From assembly GCA_019828545.1 (NCBI GenBank), contig JACVRA010000109.1:1-64000 (forward strand): 64,000 nucleotides of DNA. Direction: 5' to 3'. The position numbers and the translations under genes were made by a program. Each line of letters starts with the position of its first letter. Position 1 is the first letter of the stretch. This stretch comes from Paracamarosporium sp. OC-R06-R3. Its lineage: Eukaryota; Ascomycota; Dothideomycetes; Pleosporales; Didymosphaeriaceae. Positions 21,054-32,283 of this stretch are shown here, piece by piece. The notes beneath the pieces were generated by a model. It had not been told where the DNA came from. It made no database searches and worked only from the letters and a program-made list of their open reading frames with translations.

Positions 21054-22348
21054 TGGGCCGAGCCGGATCCCAAGGACCGTATATTTCGTTCTTGTACTTT
21101 TGTAGCCCAATGAGCCACCAACTGCAAATGCCCATAGAGAAGAAGGTGACGATGCTGCCCAATATCACGCCAGCGATCCATGAACCACGACCACCACCTG
21201 TCAATGTCGCGAACACAGCACCGCTAGCTGTAGTGACCAGCACTATGGTTAGAGCAATGTTGCCGTTACATGATTTAGCACGAAGCTGCCGACGAAAGAT
21301 GGGAAAGAGGCCAAACACCTCGATCGAGAACAACGTCAGCGAGAAGACGTGTGTTGTCGATGGCAACCGGGAGGCGAGCACCGTGGATGCCATAAGCGCA
21401 GAGTTGGTCGAGATAGAGGCGGGGAGACTAAGCATAATTAGACCATAGTCGAAGAGAATAGCTATTCTGAACTCACTGAGCTCCATTTCCGCTTCCGTAG
21501 TCAAAGAATGCAACGTTCGTGAAAAGCAGCCACGAGCTCAGCGCCCAGATTGAGTCACTTGTTGTTGATTTTGTGAGCGACTTGAGGATCGGACTCAACC
21601 CCAACAGAGCGGCATATATGAGCAGCGCCGATCTTGCTGTGGCTAGTCGTTGCTGATTGCGAGGAGACAACGACGACGTTGGGTCGACGTTGGGAGGATA
21701 CTGCGACTGCGCCACCGGTTGCCCTTTCCCTAAAACGTGCTCTTCCACTTTGACTCCCTCCGACCCCGCAGGATTGCCTTTTGATTCCTTCTCCTTGGTC
21801 TGTACTTCGTTGCGCGTGGATGATACAGCATGTGCCTCTTCCTGTGCCATCCAATAGTCCCACAGCACCCAAGCCAAGAATGTGCAGAAGCTTCCCCAGC
21901 CCACGACCGATACGGGCGACGCTCGCTCCATATAGATGGCAACAAAGCAGCAGCTGAATATAGCGACAGAAGCAACGTGCTGTACAATGACGGTCGAATC
22001 AGTCATGAGCGACCAGAACTCGTAGGGCTGTAGGCGGGGGTTGCGCTGGAGATGATCGAGGAACGTCTTCTCGTCCGTGTAGTTGTCAGGGACTGGCCAT
22101 TTCAAATCAGTTACTGAGTAAGTAAATGAAATTCCCTACTTACAAGGTTGTTTGAACCATAGCAGCTTCTTGAACTGTCCCTTTCGTCTTCGCTCTGCAC
22201 TGCGCTCTCTCTCCATACGCTTCCTCGCGCTCAAGGCGGCGCTAGCGGCAGAGTTGTAGAGAGCATCCTGGGGAGCTAGAAGATTAGGGTCTAGTGCTGA
22301 GGATTTCGCAGCCGTATGGGCGTCGGCACGCGTTGTTGATGTTGGCAT
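21031..22348 (-). CDS. GPI2: GPI2: GPI N-acetylglucosaminyltransferase complex subunit (PIG-C)
   Basis: Exons 22144-22348, 21477-22092 and 21031-21427 give 405 residues. Family landmarks are KKLLWFKQP joined across intron 1 to PDNYTD, then EFWSLMTDSTVIVQH, a hydrophilic loop of about 80 residues, LSPILKSLTKSTTSDSIWALS, and in exon 3 ASTVLASRLPSTTHVFSLTLFSIEVFGLFPIF. At least six hydrophobic helices are visible. GPI2 is a membrane subunit of the ER enzyme that makes GlcNAc-phosphatidylinositol, the first step of GPI-anchor synthesis, needed for cell-wall mannoproteins. The C terminus GPWDPARPIIRRRWD is conserved in filamentous fungi, which supports this stop. The 3' end overlaps the convergent gene by 23 bp. 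Confidence 0.93.
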
Positions 22349-22877
22349 TGGGCCTGCGCGAATGCGCGAATCGTGGTGCAGCTTCGTTGACGCAACGTTT
22401 AGGCCATCTAAGTCCGACGCTAACTGGTTAACTCCGTGGGGTATAATCGTGGTCCTTCACGTGTTTATATTTTACAGACAATGTTGCTACGATAGATATA
22501 GTTCTTGAACTGTGCATCTTTCCCTGCATATCCGATTTTTATTTGGAATGTTCAGGAACTCGCAGTGATGTTCATCAAAAAGTTCTTTCAAATGCGAAAA
22601 CATACACAGGCTCCGACCAAGCGCTCTTAAAAAGAAGTGAAACGAAGAGAGTACAACAAGGGGTTCCTGTGACGAAAATAGTTACGGAATAAGTGTTTAT
22701 ACGCAAATTCATTTTATCCGCTTTTTATCGTTCACGCTAAGGGTCCTACCTCAAGTAGTGACTGGTGTTATGTCTGTTTTTGAGAGAAGAAAATATATAA
22801 GAACCGCAGAGAATAGTTCCCCGTACATAGCGATGGCGATTTTTTTATGGTCTAGGGACTGGATGATTTTGTTTCTG
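22349..22877. other. Intergenic, 2EXR-like gene / GPI2
   Basis: 529 bp AT-rich spacer holding the promoter of GPI2 and the 3' flank of the next same-strand gene. No other feature. Confidence 0.4.
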
Positions 22878-23746
22878 TCACTCTTCTATCGCGCTATCGC
22901 GCCGCCATTTGTGCAACCAATCCAACTTGAAGTAACCCTCCACCCTTGAGAACACATATGCTTTGCGGTCATCCACGAAGATTTCAATACTATCGATCTT
23001 CTGGCTTAACTGTTCAAAGTAGCTTAAGCTGAGATATTCACTTAATCTTGTTGCTAGTGGCGCTCTCTCGTCCTCTGTCCCGTCGGCCTTTACGTCCGCT
23101 GGAGAGATAACGGTGATGCGCAGCTTGCGAATTCGGGTACCCAGTGTTTGCCGGCGCTTTGTGTATGGACTGAGACCGATGCTGACGATACGCTGGAGCA
23201 GTCGACCCACGGATATGTTCGCATTGCGCTTGAGGAGCACTATGGCATATTCGATTAGCGAGGGTGACTTGGAGGGAAGGATTCTCGCTTACCGTTCTTA
23301 GAGCCCTCTGCGCCGAAGACCTTCATGCATCCAAGCGTTCGAAGAACGATATTTAAATGTTTGGTCTCTAAAACCCCTGGCGGTGGAACAAGTAACCAAG
23401 TGGCTTTGAAGTTGCCATCGCGCTCAAGCATTACATCGAGAGTAGGCTGAATGTTTCCCCCGATTCGTCGCAGTACATCCTCGGTATCGGCTTTGAAAGC
23501 TTTGTTGACCAGTAACAATGGGAGATATTGGAACCCCCAGGGAGACTGAGTGTTGAATGCGATAGCTGGATGGCACTCAGTCTCCCCCACCTGGCCGCGC
23601 GGGTGTCTTCGTATGTTTTCCTCGTACGGATAAAACCAGTTCTCTGGACGGACTTCGCTGGGCGCACTAGGCGGTAAGAATGGAGTCGTGAGCGCCTCTT
23701 GGATAACGATCTGCCGCAGCTCTAGAGGCAGATTCGAGAAAGGCAT
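22878..23746 (-). CDS. 2EXR/F-box-like domain protein
   Basis: Exons 23293-23746 and 22878-23239 join in phase to 271 residues. The start MPFSNLPLELRQIVIQEAL is the F-box-like/2EXR opening, and LPLLLVNKAFKAD is the second block. The second exon contains a beta-rich region ending IEIFVDDRKAYVF. The family is large and functionally vague in fungi. It differs in sequence from the 2EXR-like gene at 20100, so it is not a recent duplicate. An upstream exon at 23808-23996 would extend it by 67 residues in the same phase; this is listed separately. Confidence 0.75.
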
Positions 23747-23807
23747 TGACCGATAGAGCTCAGATACGAAGCTCTTCCTCCAATAACGATGTTGGTAGCT
23801 AACTCAC

Positions 23808-23996
23808 ACTGAGGCTAGGAATGCGAACTGTACGAAGAAGAGAAAGTCCGTCGAGGCGATCAGGAGACTGATTTAAAAAGTCCATACGTCGGAACCATGC
23901 GGATTTAGTACATTGGATAACTCCAGTCGCTCTTAGCACACGTCGTGCAGCCTCGCGCCTTGTATAGGTATCTGATTCGGCGCAGTAGGGTACCAT
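23808..23996 (-). other. Possible 5' exon of the 2EXR-like gene
   Basis: An ATG at 23994-23996 opens 63 codons (MVPYCAESDTYTRREAARR...) ending at a GTGAGT donor. Joining at a GAG acceptor (exon from 23758) preserves phase and runs into MPFSNLPLELR. The residues look protein-like (for example CTKSAWFRRMDFL), but the acceptor is not YAG and the family usually starts near LPLELR. Alternatively it is the relic of another gene. Confidence 0.3.
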
Positions 23997-25426
23997 GTAA
24001 TTTCTATCTAAATGCTAAGCTCAGCTCGTGAGGCCAATTGGATAACAGGGTTGGTCAAGATTGTATGGTACGCTGCGGAGCGGTGCTGTGCGAGCCGACG
24101 TGGGAAACCTGTAGATGCTGCAAGCCCCCAAGCTGGAGCTAGTGCGGGGTAAACGATCGCAGTTTCACTGGCGGGACCGACCGAATGATTTCAAAGCCAG
24201 ATCCAAAGACGTCATCGCAGGTTCCCAGCTGGCTGGATCGACATAATTGCTGCTAAACCCACGATGGCAATGTGCCACAGCCTCATAACGCTACTGTTAG
24301 CATCTAATTCGATTCGACATAATATGAATATCCAACGATACTCATATGCGGCTGAACGTGCCCTAAGATATCTTCCAAGTCCTATCTTTCCTCTTAGTAC
24401 AAGCTCTGCAATAGACGCGCCATAGAATGTTTCTGAGAATTGCAGAAAATGTTTCCCATACGTGAGCTGTCTTGCGATACATCCCCTAGCCAAGAGCGTG
24501 GCGGATGTTTTCGTATGCCGCTCCAAGATGTTGTCCGGTGTGCTTCGACAATGTGAGCGTGACGTCCTACCTCAACTCCGGCCGCGCTAGATCCTTGCCA
24601 ACGACACGTACTAAACCAAACAGAGTGCCACTGTGCCTGCCTCTTTCGCATATACTTCTACAGGAATAGTCCGGAGAGCTATAGTGCCTTTCGGCCTCGG
24701 AAAGTATTAACTTAGCAGGTCGATGGACATGAACTTCGATCTGCGGTCAGTCACAGCGTAGACGGAGAACTGTTCCTTGACGCTGAGATGCACCGCCCGT
24801 TGGAAGTGTTGTCTCCTTGGTATATCGATTTAGTTGAATCAGTCCTCATATGCTGTGCCACACAACTACACAATTAGTTTGATGGCGATGGATAGGTGGA
24901 ATGCTCGAATCTACATGGGATTCTTAGCGCAGATCACATAAGCGCAGACTGACGACTGCATGAGCACCTTCCCCTCGTGACGTTCATGCGCCAGCTCTTT
25001 CTGCCATGCACGTGGACGAGGTTAAACTTTCCAGGTTCGGAATACTGCTGCCGTATTTGCTGTGGATAAGGAAACATAGCGTGTTGACGACTTGAGTGCA
25101 CTTGTCGCGAGTTGAGGTCGGTCAACGCGCGTGGAGCAGCTCGTGATTCTCGTCAGCCATATTGATCTGGGCGCCGGCATCAATCATACGTCTGGATCCT
25201 ACATTTTTTCCATTACCATATCGTTGTGAAACCCAATCGAGGTGCGAGACTGGGCGGGCGATGCGAGTAGTTGGTGGGTCGACCGCACATGTAGAACCAT
25301 ACAATCACCTTGATAGCGTATAAGACCAGATATATCAACGAAAATCCGTGCATATGATGTATTGAACTCTAAACTGACAGATAACGTCTGCTTTCCAATC
25401 CCACCGAAGTGTATACCGACTAGCAC
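23997..25426. other. Gene-poor spacer
   Basis: 1.4 kb with only short unrelated open frames on both strands. No gene, RNA or clear repeat was recognised. Confidence 0.4.
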
Positions 25427-27111
25427 CTAAATGGAGGCTCGTGGTCGAACCCAAACCTTGAAATTTGGGTACACAAAGAACGCACATCGCGAGACCATAG
25501 TTGAGCTCTCGTTTTCAAAAACAAAGTCAAAATCTCGAACAACTTGTGGGATAACTTTTGTCAATTCGAGAAGGCTGATATTCTTTCCGATACACGTTCG
25601 GGAACCAGCTCCAAACTGTGGGGATAATGGTTAGTTTCATATCTATGCTTTCGGGAGGTTCACGAACCGGAATCCACATAGCTTCTCTTGGGTCAGTCCT
25701 CCCCTCTTTAGGCGCGAGCCAACGCTCTGGCTTATACTCGTGAGCATCTGGACCAAATACATCTTTGCTGTAGTGCAACGTCCAGGCATTTGCGCCAACC
25801 TCGGTCTGTAATGAACAATGCGTTAGTGCAAAGGAATATATTAGGTATTGACTTGGCTTACCCCCTCTGGAAAATGTATTCCTGCGAGATTTGCGCCGCC
25901 CTCAGGGACGACTCGGGCGAGTATCGTTCCTACAGCAGGGTGCATGCGTAAGGTCTCTTTTATCACCGCTTGGAGGTATGGCATGTTCTGGGCCTCTTGA
26001 AACGTGACCGGATTAGATACCTTACCCTCGCTGGCCATGGTGTCGATCTCATGACGAAGCTTTGCCAGTTGCTCAGGATGCTTGTAGAGATAAAAGAATG
26101 TCGAGCTTAAACTGATAGCCGTGGTATCAGACCCCGCAGCTATATTAGCGCCAGTCGCGTCGAACATATTAGCCGTACTGATCCGATGGGCATTTTCCAT
26201 ATCCATCAGTTTCTTCAAGAACGTATCGTATTTTGTCTTTTCCGATGGGAATGCATTTCTTTCTCGATGTTTTTCGATCTGGTTTACCGAATAACGTCTG
26301 ACTATTGCAGCCGGTGACTCCTTACCTAAAAGCGTACTCAGCCGTCGCAACCAAGGGTGGAGTCCAGGCACTATGCCAACACTTGAGATATAGTCGTTGA
26401 CCCAATTAATGCCCTTGATCATGTCATGTACGTCGCCCTCATTCTCCATCATATCGAAGCTCTGTCCGAAAGTGATCTCGCCGATGACATCAAAGGCATA
26501 GAATTGTGAGAATTGAGGAAGCGCAACGAGGCGATTCTCGTCGGCAAATTGGCGTAGCTTTCTAATGCATATTCGGGTCATGCTGTCGACAGCGCCTTCG
26601 TAGGATACCATGGTTGACATGGTAAACAAATTATTAATCTTTCTACGCCTATCTTTGTGCTCGTTTCGGTCTCTCATGGCGAAAAGATTGGGAGGATCGC
26701 CCAATGGACTATAATAGGCAGATTTGGCGAATGAACCGCCCAGTTCGTAGATAACTTTAACATCTTGAGGTCGAGTGAAACTATATCGATTCGGGCCTAC
26801 ACGAACAACTGGGCCTGATAGAACACGGCTTAGTATCACCACTTAAAACATGAACCGAAGAAGCACGAACCGTATTTTTGATGCAGACGAATGTATTCAA
26901 GGTGGGAATCCCCCTTGAGAACAGCGCGGTATTCCCACCAATTTGTGAATCGGGCCAACAACGGACCAGGTATTCTCCTTGTAGGAGCGACCAGAAATCC
27001 ATGTAGGGCTGGGAGAAGCCAGAAAGATATAGCTATAGTGATTAGGAATATAGGGGCAATAAAGGTGAAATCGTGAGAGATGCCAACCTGTAGGCTGTTG
27101 AGGAGAGACAT
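25427..27111 (-). CDS. Cytochrome P450 (pisatin demethylase-like)
   Basis: Exons 26871-27111, 25862-26814, 25668-25805 and 25427-25615 give 506 residues. The N terminus has a membrane anchor (APIFLITIAISFWLLPAL) and hinge RRIPGPLLARFTNWWEYRAV. Other motifs are the I-helix AAGSDTT, the K-helix KETLRMHP, YKPERWL and the haem loop FGAGSRTCIG in the last exon. The blocks EVVRVGPN-like (here PVVRVGPNRYSFTRP) and FGQSFDMMENEGD are typical of the fungal pisatin-demethylase group, which acts on methoxylated or free aromatic compounds. Introns 1 and 3 both use the uncommon donor GTTCGT; protein continuity across both joins is convincing. It lies 1.7 kb from the hydroxybenzoate/gentisate genes and may feed that pathway. 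Confidence 0.88.
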
Positions 27112-28787
27112 AGTGGAGCATGTACGGTAGTAGAACAGCGAGGAAAGCTCTATAAAGTATCAAGTGTCCATTGTAAGTTACAAAATTATCTTCGCGACAT
27201 CACTACCACCGACACCGAGCAATGTGGCTGCGTAGAAGGATTGGAATTGACTCAGGTTTTGTTAAAGTATCATTATCAACGACCTCGAAGCAGTTCCATT
27301 GGATGGTAGATCTATACACCAAGATATTGTCGCAATATCAAAACCACCGACGCCGATGCACTGCAGTTGGGTCAAGAATTGATTGGCTTGATTCGCGTTG
27401 CGCTGTTGTTCATCCGAACAGAGCGCAGCAAATACGTGCCGATCAATTCGCTAGATTGCTTCATGCTGTCTTGACAGGTAAAGGTAAGGTCAAGGAATGT
27501 ACAGTATCCGACTGGGCATACAACCTTGTTCGCAATTTTTTATCTGTGCGCGGAAACGGAAGGATACGCTGCCCGGATGCGGAAACGGGAAGGCTTGCCA
27601 TCCGAGACTACTGTACAAATGGCTTGGGCCACGAAAGTTGTCACGGCTGCACGGTTTCATTCGTGCGAGATCTCTCCTATTATTATTAAGCCATACCACC
27701 TCACAGACAGAACTGCAGTAGTGGTTCCAGCATTCGGTATGCGTTCGTCCCGCCGCAGTAGCTATCAGCGGTACAGTATCAATTATTGTCGAGAGGATTG
27801 AACAGCACTAAGTTCAATTACACCTGAAGACACAATCACTCGACGATGTCATTGAACAGGCCCACGCTACGGTTGAGCTACCTCAAAGATTTGGGCTTTT
27901 TCTGCAATAAAGATCCTTTGACCGAGTATAGGGTGCGCAAAAACCCCGGATATTCGGGGCAGCTCCGCCGTAGTGCAATTGATTATTTCATTCTTAAATT
28001 GATAGTCGAAATTCTTGTCGCGCGTCTTCAAGATTGACATAGCCTGTAAATCTACCTTGGCGCAATCCGAGATACGCTGTGATACCTTGATCGAGCAGCG
28101 ACTTCGTGAACCTTCTAGCAGGATGGTATGTTAGTTCGGTGACCGTGATACTTAATCAGTTCGGAATTCAGCATAGCTACAACTGCGAATGGAAAGCGTC
28201 GAAGTTGTAACTTGACGCTCATGTTTACAGCGTCTGTACATAATTTGCCTAGGTGCATGGCCAGTATAGAATCGGAACTTTCGTCGGTCCGTGATATGAA
28301 TTACTTTGATATTCTATCGTCATTTGCTGTTGTTCTAACTGCTGGAGCTCGTGTCCTGGCATCTCATAATTAGCCTCCAACCTACTCCAAATAGACGAAT
28401 AATAATTACCGATATTGTTTGAAAGATTGGATTGTTAAGTATTGCATAAGTAGCCCTTGGGGGAAGCTAGACTATAGCTCTTGGTGCGCTAAAATGCGCG
28501 GTTCATTATAAGTCCCTTTGCTTCTCGTTATTCGGTCTCAAGGCCCCAACACACTACCTTAGCCAACCTTTTGATCTCTGTACAAAGGAAAGAAAAAATT
28601 CCTAAGATTTCACTGCCCATTCAACGAAAAGGCAACTGCTTCCACTCCGAGACGTAGCTTATCTGTCTATCAGGTCCGTTTCGAAGATATTGTAGAAGAA
28701 TCATTACTCAAGGTTTATCGGGTTTTCTCTTGCTTACTATTCATGTTACTTAGCTAAAAGTCTATGAACATCTGGGCAAGACAGCAG
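27112..28787. other. Gene-poor spacer between P450 and FAD monooxygenase
   Basis: 1.7 kb. A 155-codon plus-strand frame at 27222 has no family resemblance and no promoter-like context. A degenerate direct repeat (22 of 27 bases) is present at 27192-27218 and 27330-27356. Confidence 0.4.
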
Positions 28788-30501
28788 TTAGAGCCTCGGT
28801 CTTTCCGTTTGGGCTGCGGTCCAAGCTTTTCTAATTTCAACTTCCGCGTCGTACCCATACGTCCATTGCGCAGTCAAAGGGTCGTTCCACTGGTTTGAAG
28901 ATCCCTCTACTCCATCACTATTTAACTCCAACTTCATGGCTGCATCTCGCGCTTTTTGTTTCGGTCCATCTGCAAAGTGCCACAGCTTCCCGTTGACAAG
29001 ACTAGCTTCCTGCATCTGGCCCGTCCGTAGTATTCTCTGGCGCTCAAACACTTCAAGAGCTAGACGAATTTCTGACGAGGAGTCGATGAGTGACAATACC
29101 TCAGCGAGGACAGCCCCATCCTCCACAGCCATTGCTGCACCCTCACTCATGTACGGTACCATCGCATGGGCGGCATCCCCAACGATTACGAGATTGTTTG
29201 AAGATGAGCGCCAATTCCGGAGTGGCTTTCCGGAAAGAAGTGGCCATTTGAGCGCTGTTTGAATTAAGGAGATAAGTTTAACGAGGCTGTGCCACTTTAG
29301 CGCCTTAACAAAGCTCTGGATGGGGAAGCAGCTCACCATGGGTCCCAATCTTGGAAGTGCTGCTTCATATCCTCGATCACATTATTCTGGTTCCATGTGG
29401 ACGGATCTGAACTCTCGGGATGCGAGAGGACCATGTTGAAAGACTTTCCGCCAGCGATTGTGTAAGACATCACATGTCGTTCCTCGCCAATCCTACGTTA
29501 TGTCAGGGCCTTTCTTTACATTCATCTTACCACGGGCATGTAGATTGATTTTCATCAAATACTCACCACAGATTTTGTCCCGGAACTTCAAGTAACCACG
29601 ATACTTCCGGGTCGTTTCTCATCAAATCTGTATCTACCATGGCTCTATAAGCAGCATATCCACATTCTTGAGCAGGCTGATCTTGGCCACCCAGAACTAT
29701 ACTTCTTGCACTAGACTTGATACCGTCAGCAGCAACTACTAAATCTGCGAAATGTGTTTCGCCATTTTCTAGCACAACACTCGTAGCCTCGGCATTGTAC
29801 GACTTAACGCCGGCATTCACCCTCACACAAACGCCTAAGCTAAGCGCAAGCTCGTACATTGCAAGCTGTAGATTCGCCCTATGAACCACATAGTATGGGG
29901 CACCATATCGGTCTTTAAATTCCGGACACAGCTTGGTGAGGGAGATGACCTCGCCATTCTGCCACCGCCGCATGCGGATGGCTTCTGGCTCGACGGCTTT
30001 CCCTTCAAGATAAGGACCTAAACCCCACTGCAGCAGAAGTCTGCTGGAGTTTGGTGGCACTTGGATTCCGGCGCCGACTTCTCCAAGCTCTGGGGCTTTT
30101 TCGAAGACCATGACTTCGTGGCCGCGTCGACGGAGAGCGATGGCTGTTGCGAGTCCGCCAAGACCTGCGCCTGCGACGATGATTTTGAGTTTAACTTTCG
30201 CTTCCACAGGAGGTGATCTTTGGTAAGATACGTCATGATGGTTTTTTAATGCGTTATCGAATTGTTGCGGTGTGCCTTGAAGTCGTTCCAAAAAGTGCAG
30301 GCTGCGAGATGGGTACGATGTCTCCTAGTTTTAAGTCAATAAGTGTTTGTGAGGGACTGATTCAAACTTACTTACTTGAAGCCCACACCGACCCTCTCGC
30401 GCCAAAAGCGACTCAATGTGAATTCTGCATTTCTCAAGTGTTTTCTCTTGATTGTTCATCTCTGCATCATCTCCAGGACGTTCATGTGGCGAAGTCTGCA
30501 T
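28788..30501 (-). CDS. FAD-dependent aromatic monooxygenase (salicylate / 3-hydroxybenzoate hydroxylase type)
   Basis: Exons 30376-30501, 29567-30324, 29337-29492 and 28788-29286 give 512 residues. The FAD site GAGLGGLATA lies near residue 100, the DG motif in VVAADGIKSSAR, and the third FAD motif in IVGDAAHAMVPYMSEGAAMAVEDG; RRRGHEVMVFEKA and GAGIQVPPNSSRLL are family blocks. Such enzymes hydroxylate salicylate or 3-hydroxybenzoate using NAD(P)H. Adjacency to gentisate dioxygenase argues for a gentisate-forming hydroxylase. The first exon plus the start of exon 2 add about 90 residues before the conserved PPVEAK-KLKIIV start; no in-frame ATG exists closer to the FAD domain, so the extension seems genuine. 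It is divergent from the dioxygenase gene. Confidence 0.88.
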
Positions 30502-30846
30502 ATCGTGAAAGAAGAAACACGACAGATCAGAGATCGGAGTTAATTTAATTGATATGTCAGTGGCCAATCATATGCGCATCAACGTGCATGAGGTGAGTTG
30601 TAACGAAGATGCGGGGAACCGAAAGCTACCGGTAGCCGACGCGATACAACTCTACCACCAACCAGTGGCACCTTGTTCTTGAGACCGGAGGCCGAAGAGT
30701 TTTAAATTCGGACCCATTGCCGATTGTGAAGACAGATCTCACAACGAGCTTACGGTCGTAGCAGACGTTGAATTGAACCCGGGACGCATTCACGTGCAAG
30801 TACTACAAAAGCTGAACAACCTATATTCCCCAGCGCAAAGGATAAC
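30502..30846. promoter_or_regulatory. Divergent promoter region, FAD monooxygenase / gentisate dioxygenase
   Basis: 345 bp between divergent pathway genes, so shared control is likely. It contains short GC-rich palindrome-like words (AGCTACCGGTAGC near 30626) that could bind a zinc-cluster regulator. This is inference only. Confidence 0.45.
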
Positions 30847-31931
30847 ATGGCTGCCAACGGCGTCAACGGCACAATTCACACAGTAGAAGATGTTATCAAG
30901 GGTGCTTCACAGTACAACGCCGTACCGCTTTGGCCGCAAATGGTGAAGTACAATCCGCCGAAGCCAAATCCGAAATGTATACCTTACATCTGGCGGTATG
31001 ACGATGTACGCCCGTATCTCCTCAAAGCCGGCGAGCTTGTCAAGGAGAAAGATGCAGAGAGAAGGGTGCTGATGTTAATCAACCCAGAAAGAGGTGCGTA
31101 TCAAACCCGTCAGCTGTTGATTGCTGTGAAAAATACTAACAGGAGAAACAGAAGGCCCATACACAACGGATACACTTTACGCAGGCCTCCAGCTAGTTAT
31201 GCCTAATGAGACTGCCCCAGCCCACCGGCACACTGCCTTTGCTTTGCGCTTCGTCATCGAGGGAAATGGTGGCTTCACTGCCGTTCACGGGCAGCGCATT
31301 CAAATGAATCGCGGCGATGTGATTTTAACACCTACCTGGAACTGGCACGATCACGGAAAAGATGGCTCGGGTCCGATGATTTGGCTCGATGGATTAGACC
31401 TACCACAGTTCCAACATTTCCCGGTGCATTTCGTCGAGCACTTCAAAAAGAAAAGATATCCCGCTACAAACGTGGATTCTCACAGCAGTCCGATTGTCTT
31501 CCCCTGGGCGGACATGAAGGTAAAGTTGGATAAAGATCCTGGGGTGTGGGTATCGAAGGAATACAGGAAGGCTGATGGAAGTTATGGTGAGCTCATCTCG
31601 CTTTGGGTGTATTAAGATGTTCTGACTTGTTGTAGTGAGCAAAACGTTGGGTCCGTCAGCGGAGCGCATCGATGCTGGAAAGTCATCGGTAACGAGGCGT
31701 GAGACTACGTCTTGCGTCTATCACGTCATTTCCGGGAAAGGCCATTCCATGATAGATGACCAGAAGCTGGAATGGAGACATGGTGATACGTTCTGCATTC
31801 CGTCGTGGTATCGATACCAGCTGTTCGCCGATGAAAGTGAAACGGTGTATTTGTATCGGTTCGATGATAAGCCGATGATCGAAGCGCTGGGTTTTTATTG
31901 TAATGAAGGAACGGAAGTTGATTGTTCCTGA
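30847..31931 (+). CDS. Gentisate 1,2-dioxygenase
   Basis: Exons 30847-31093, 31152-31586 and 31636-31931 give about 325 residues. The protein has two cupin halves. Family blocks include [37 protein letters not shown], the metal-binding [16 protein letters not shown], and [14 protein letters not shown]. The second cupin is less conserved ([25 protein letters not shown]). The enzyme opens the gentisate ring between C1 and C2 with Fe(II) and oxygen to give maleylpyruvate. Intron 1 contains a perfect TACTAAC branch site directly before one CAG and nine bases before another, so acceptors 31142 and 31151 are both possible and differ by three residues. It is flanked by the matching hydroxylase and hydrolase. 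Confidence 0.93.
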
Positions 31932-32283
31932 TGTAGCTATTTAGATCAATGCGCAACACGTCGTTGTTCCCCAGAATTCAGGAGACTTGAACTGAACAAT
32001 TGCTGTGAGTGGACATGCAGATAGTCGAGCGAACATAGGAACTATAGAAAGGGCAACAGCCTGCTGTTACGGAAATCTCCACATTTTACTGGTGGAGTTG
32101 CTGGTGTTTCCGGCCAATGAATTGCCGAACTACTATCCGGTCTTAATTCCGTAGTCACAGCCCGCGCCTTCCCCACATCACAAGGCCGACATCGCCTTGC
32201 ATTCGAACTGCTTCCTCTTCCACTCAAATTTGGGAGCCGCATTCTGCCAACCTTAACAACTTCACGATCATAAATCTATCGCA
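31932..32283. other. Intergenic, dioxygenase / FAH gene
   Basis: 352 bp between two same-strand pathway genes; 3' flank and promoter of the hydrolase. No other feature. Confidence 0.4.

Noticed and set aside
27192..27356. Degenerate direct repeat (22 of 27 bases) at 27192 and 27330
   Set aside because: Too short and too diverged to define an element; no target-site duplication or terminal structure.
27222..27689. 155-codon plus-strand open frame
   Set aside because: No family resemblance, no splice context and low protein-like character.
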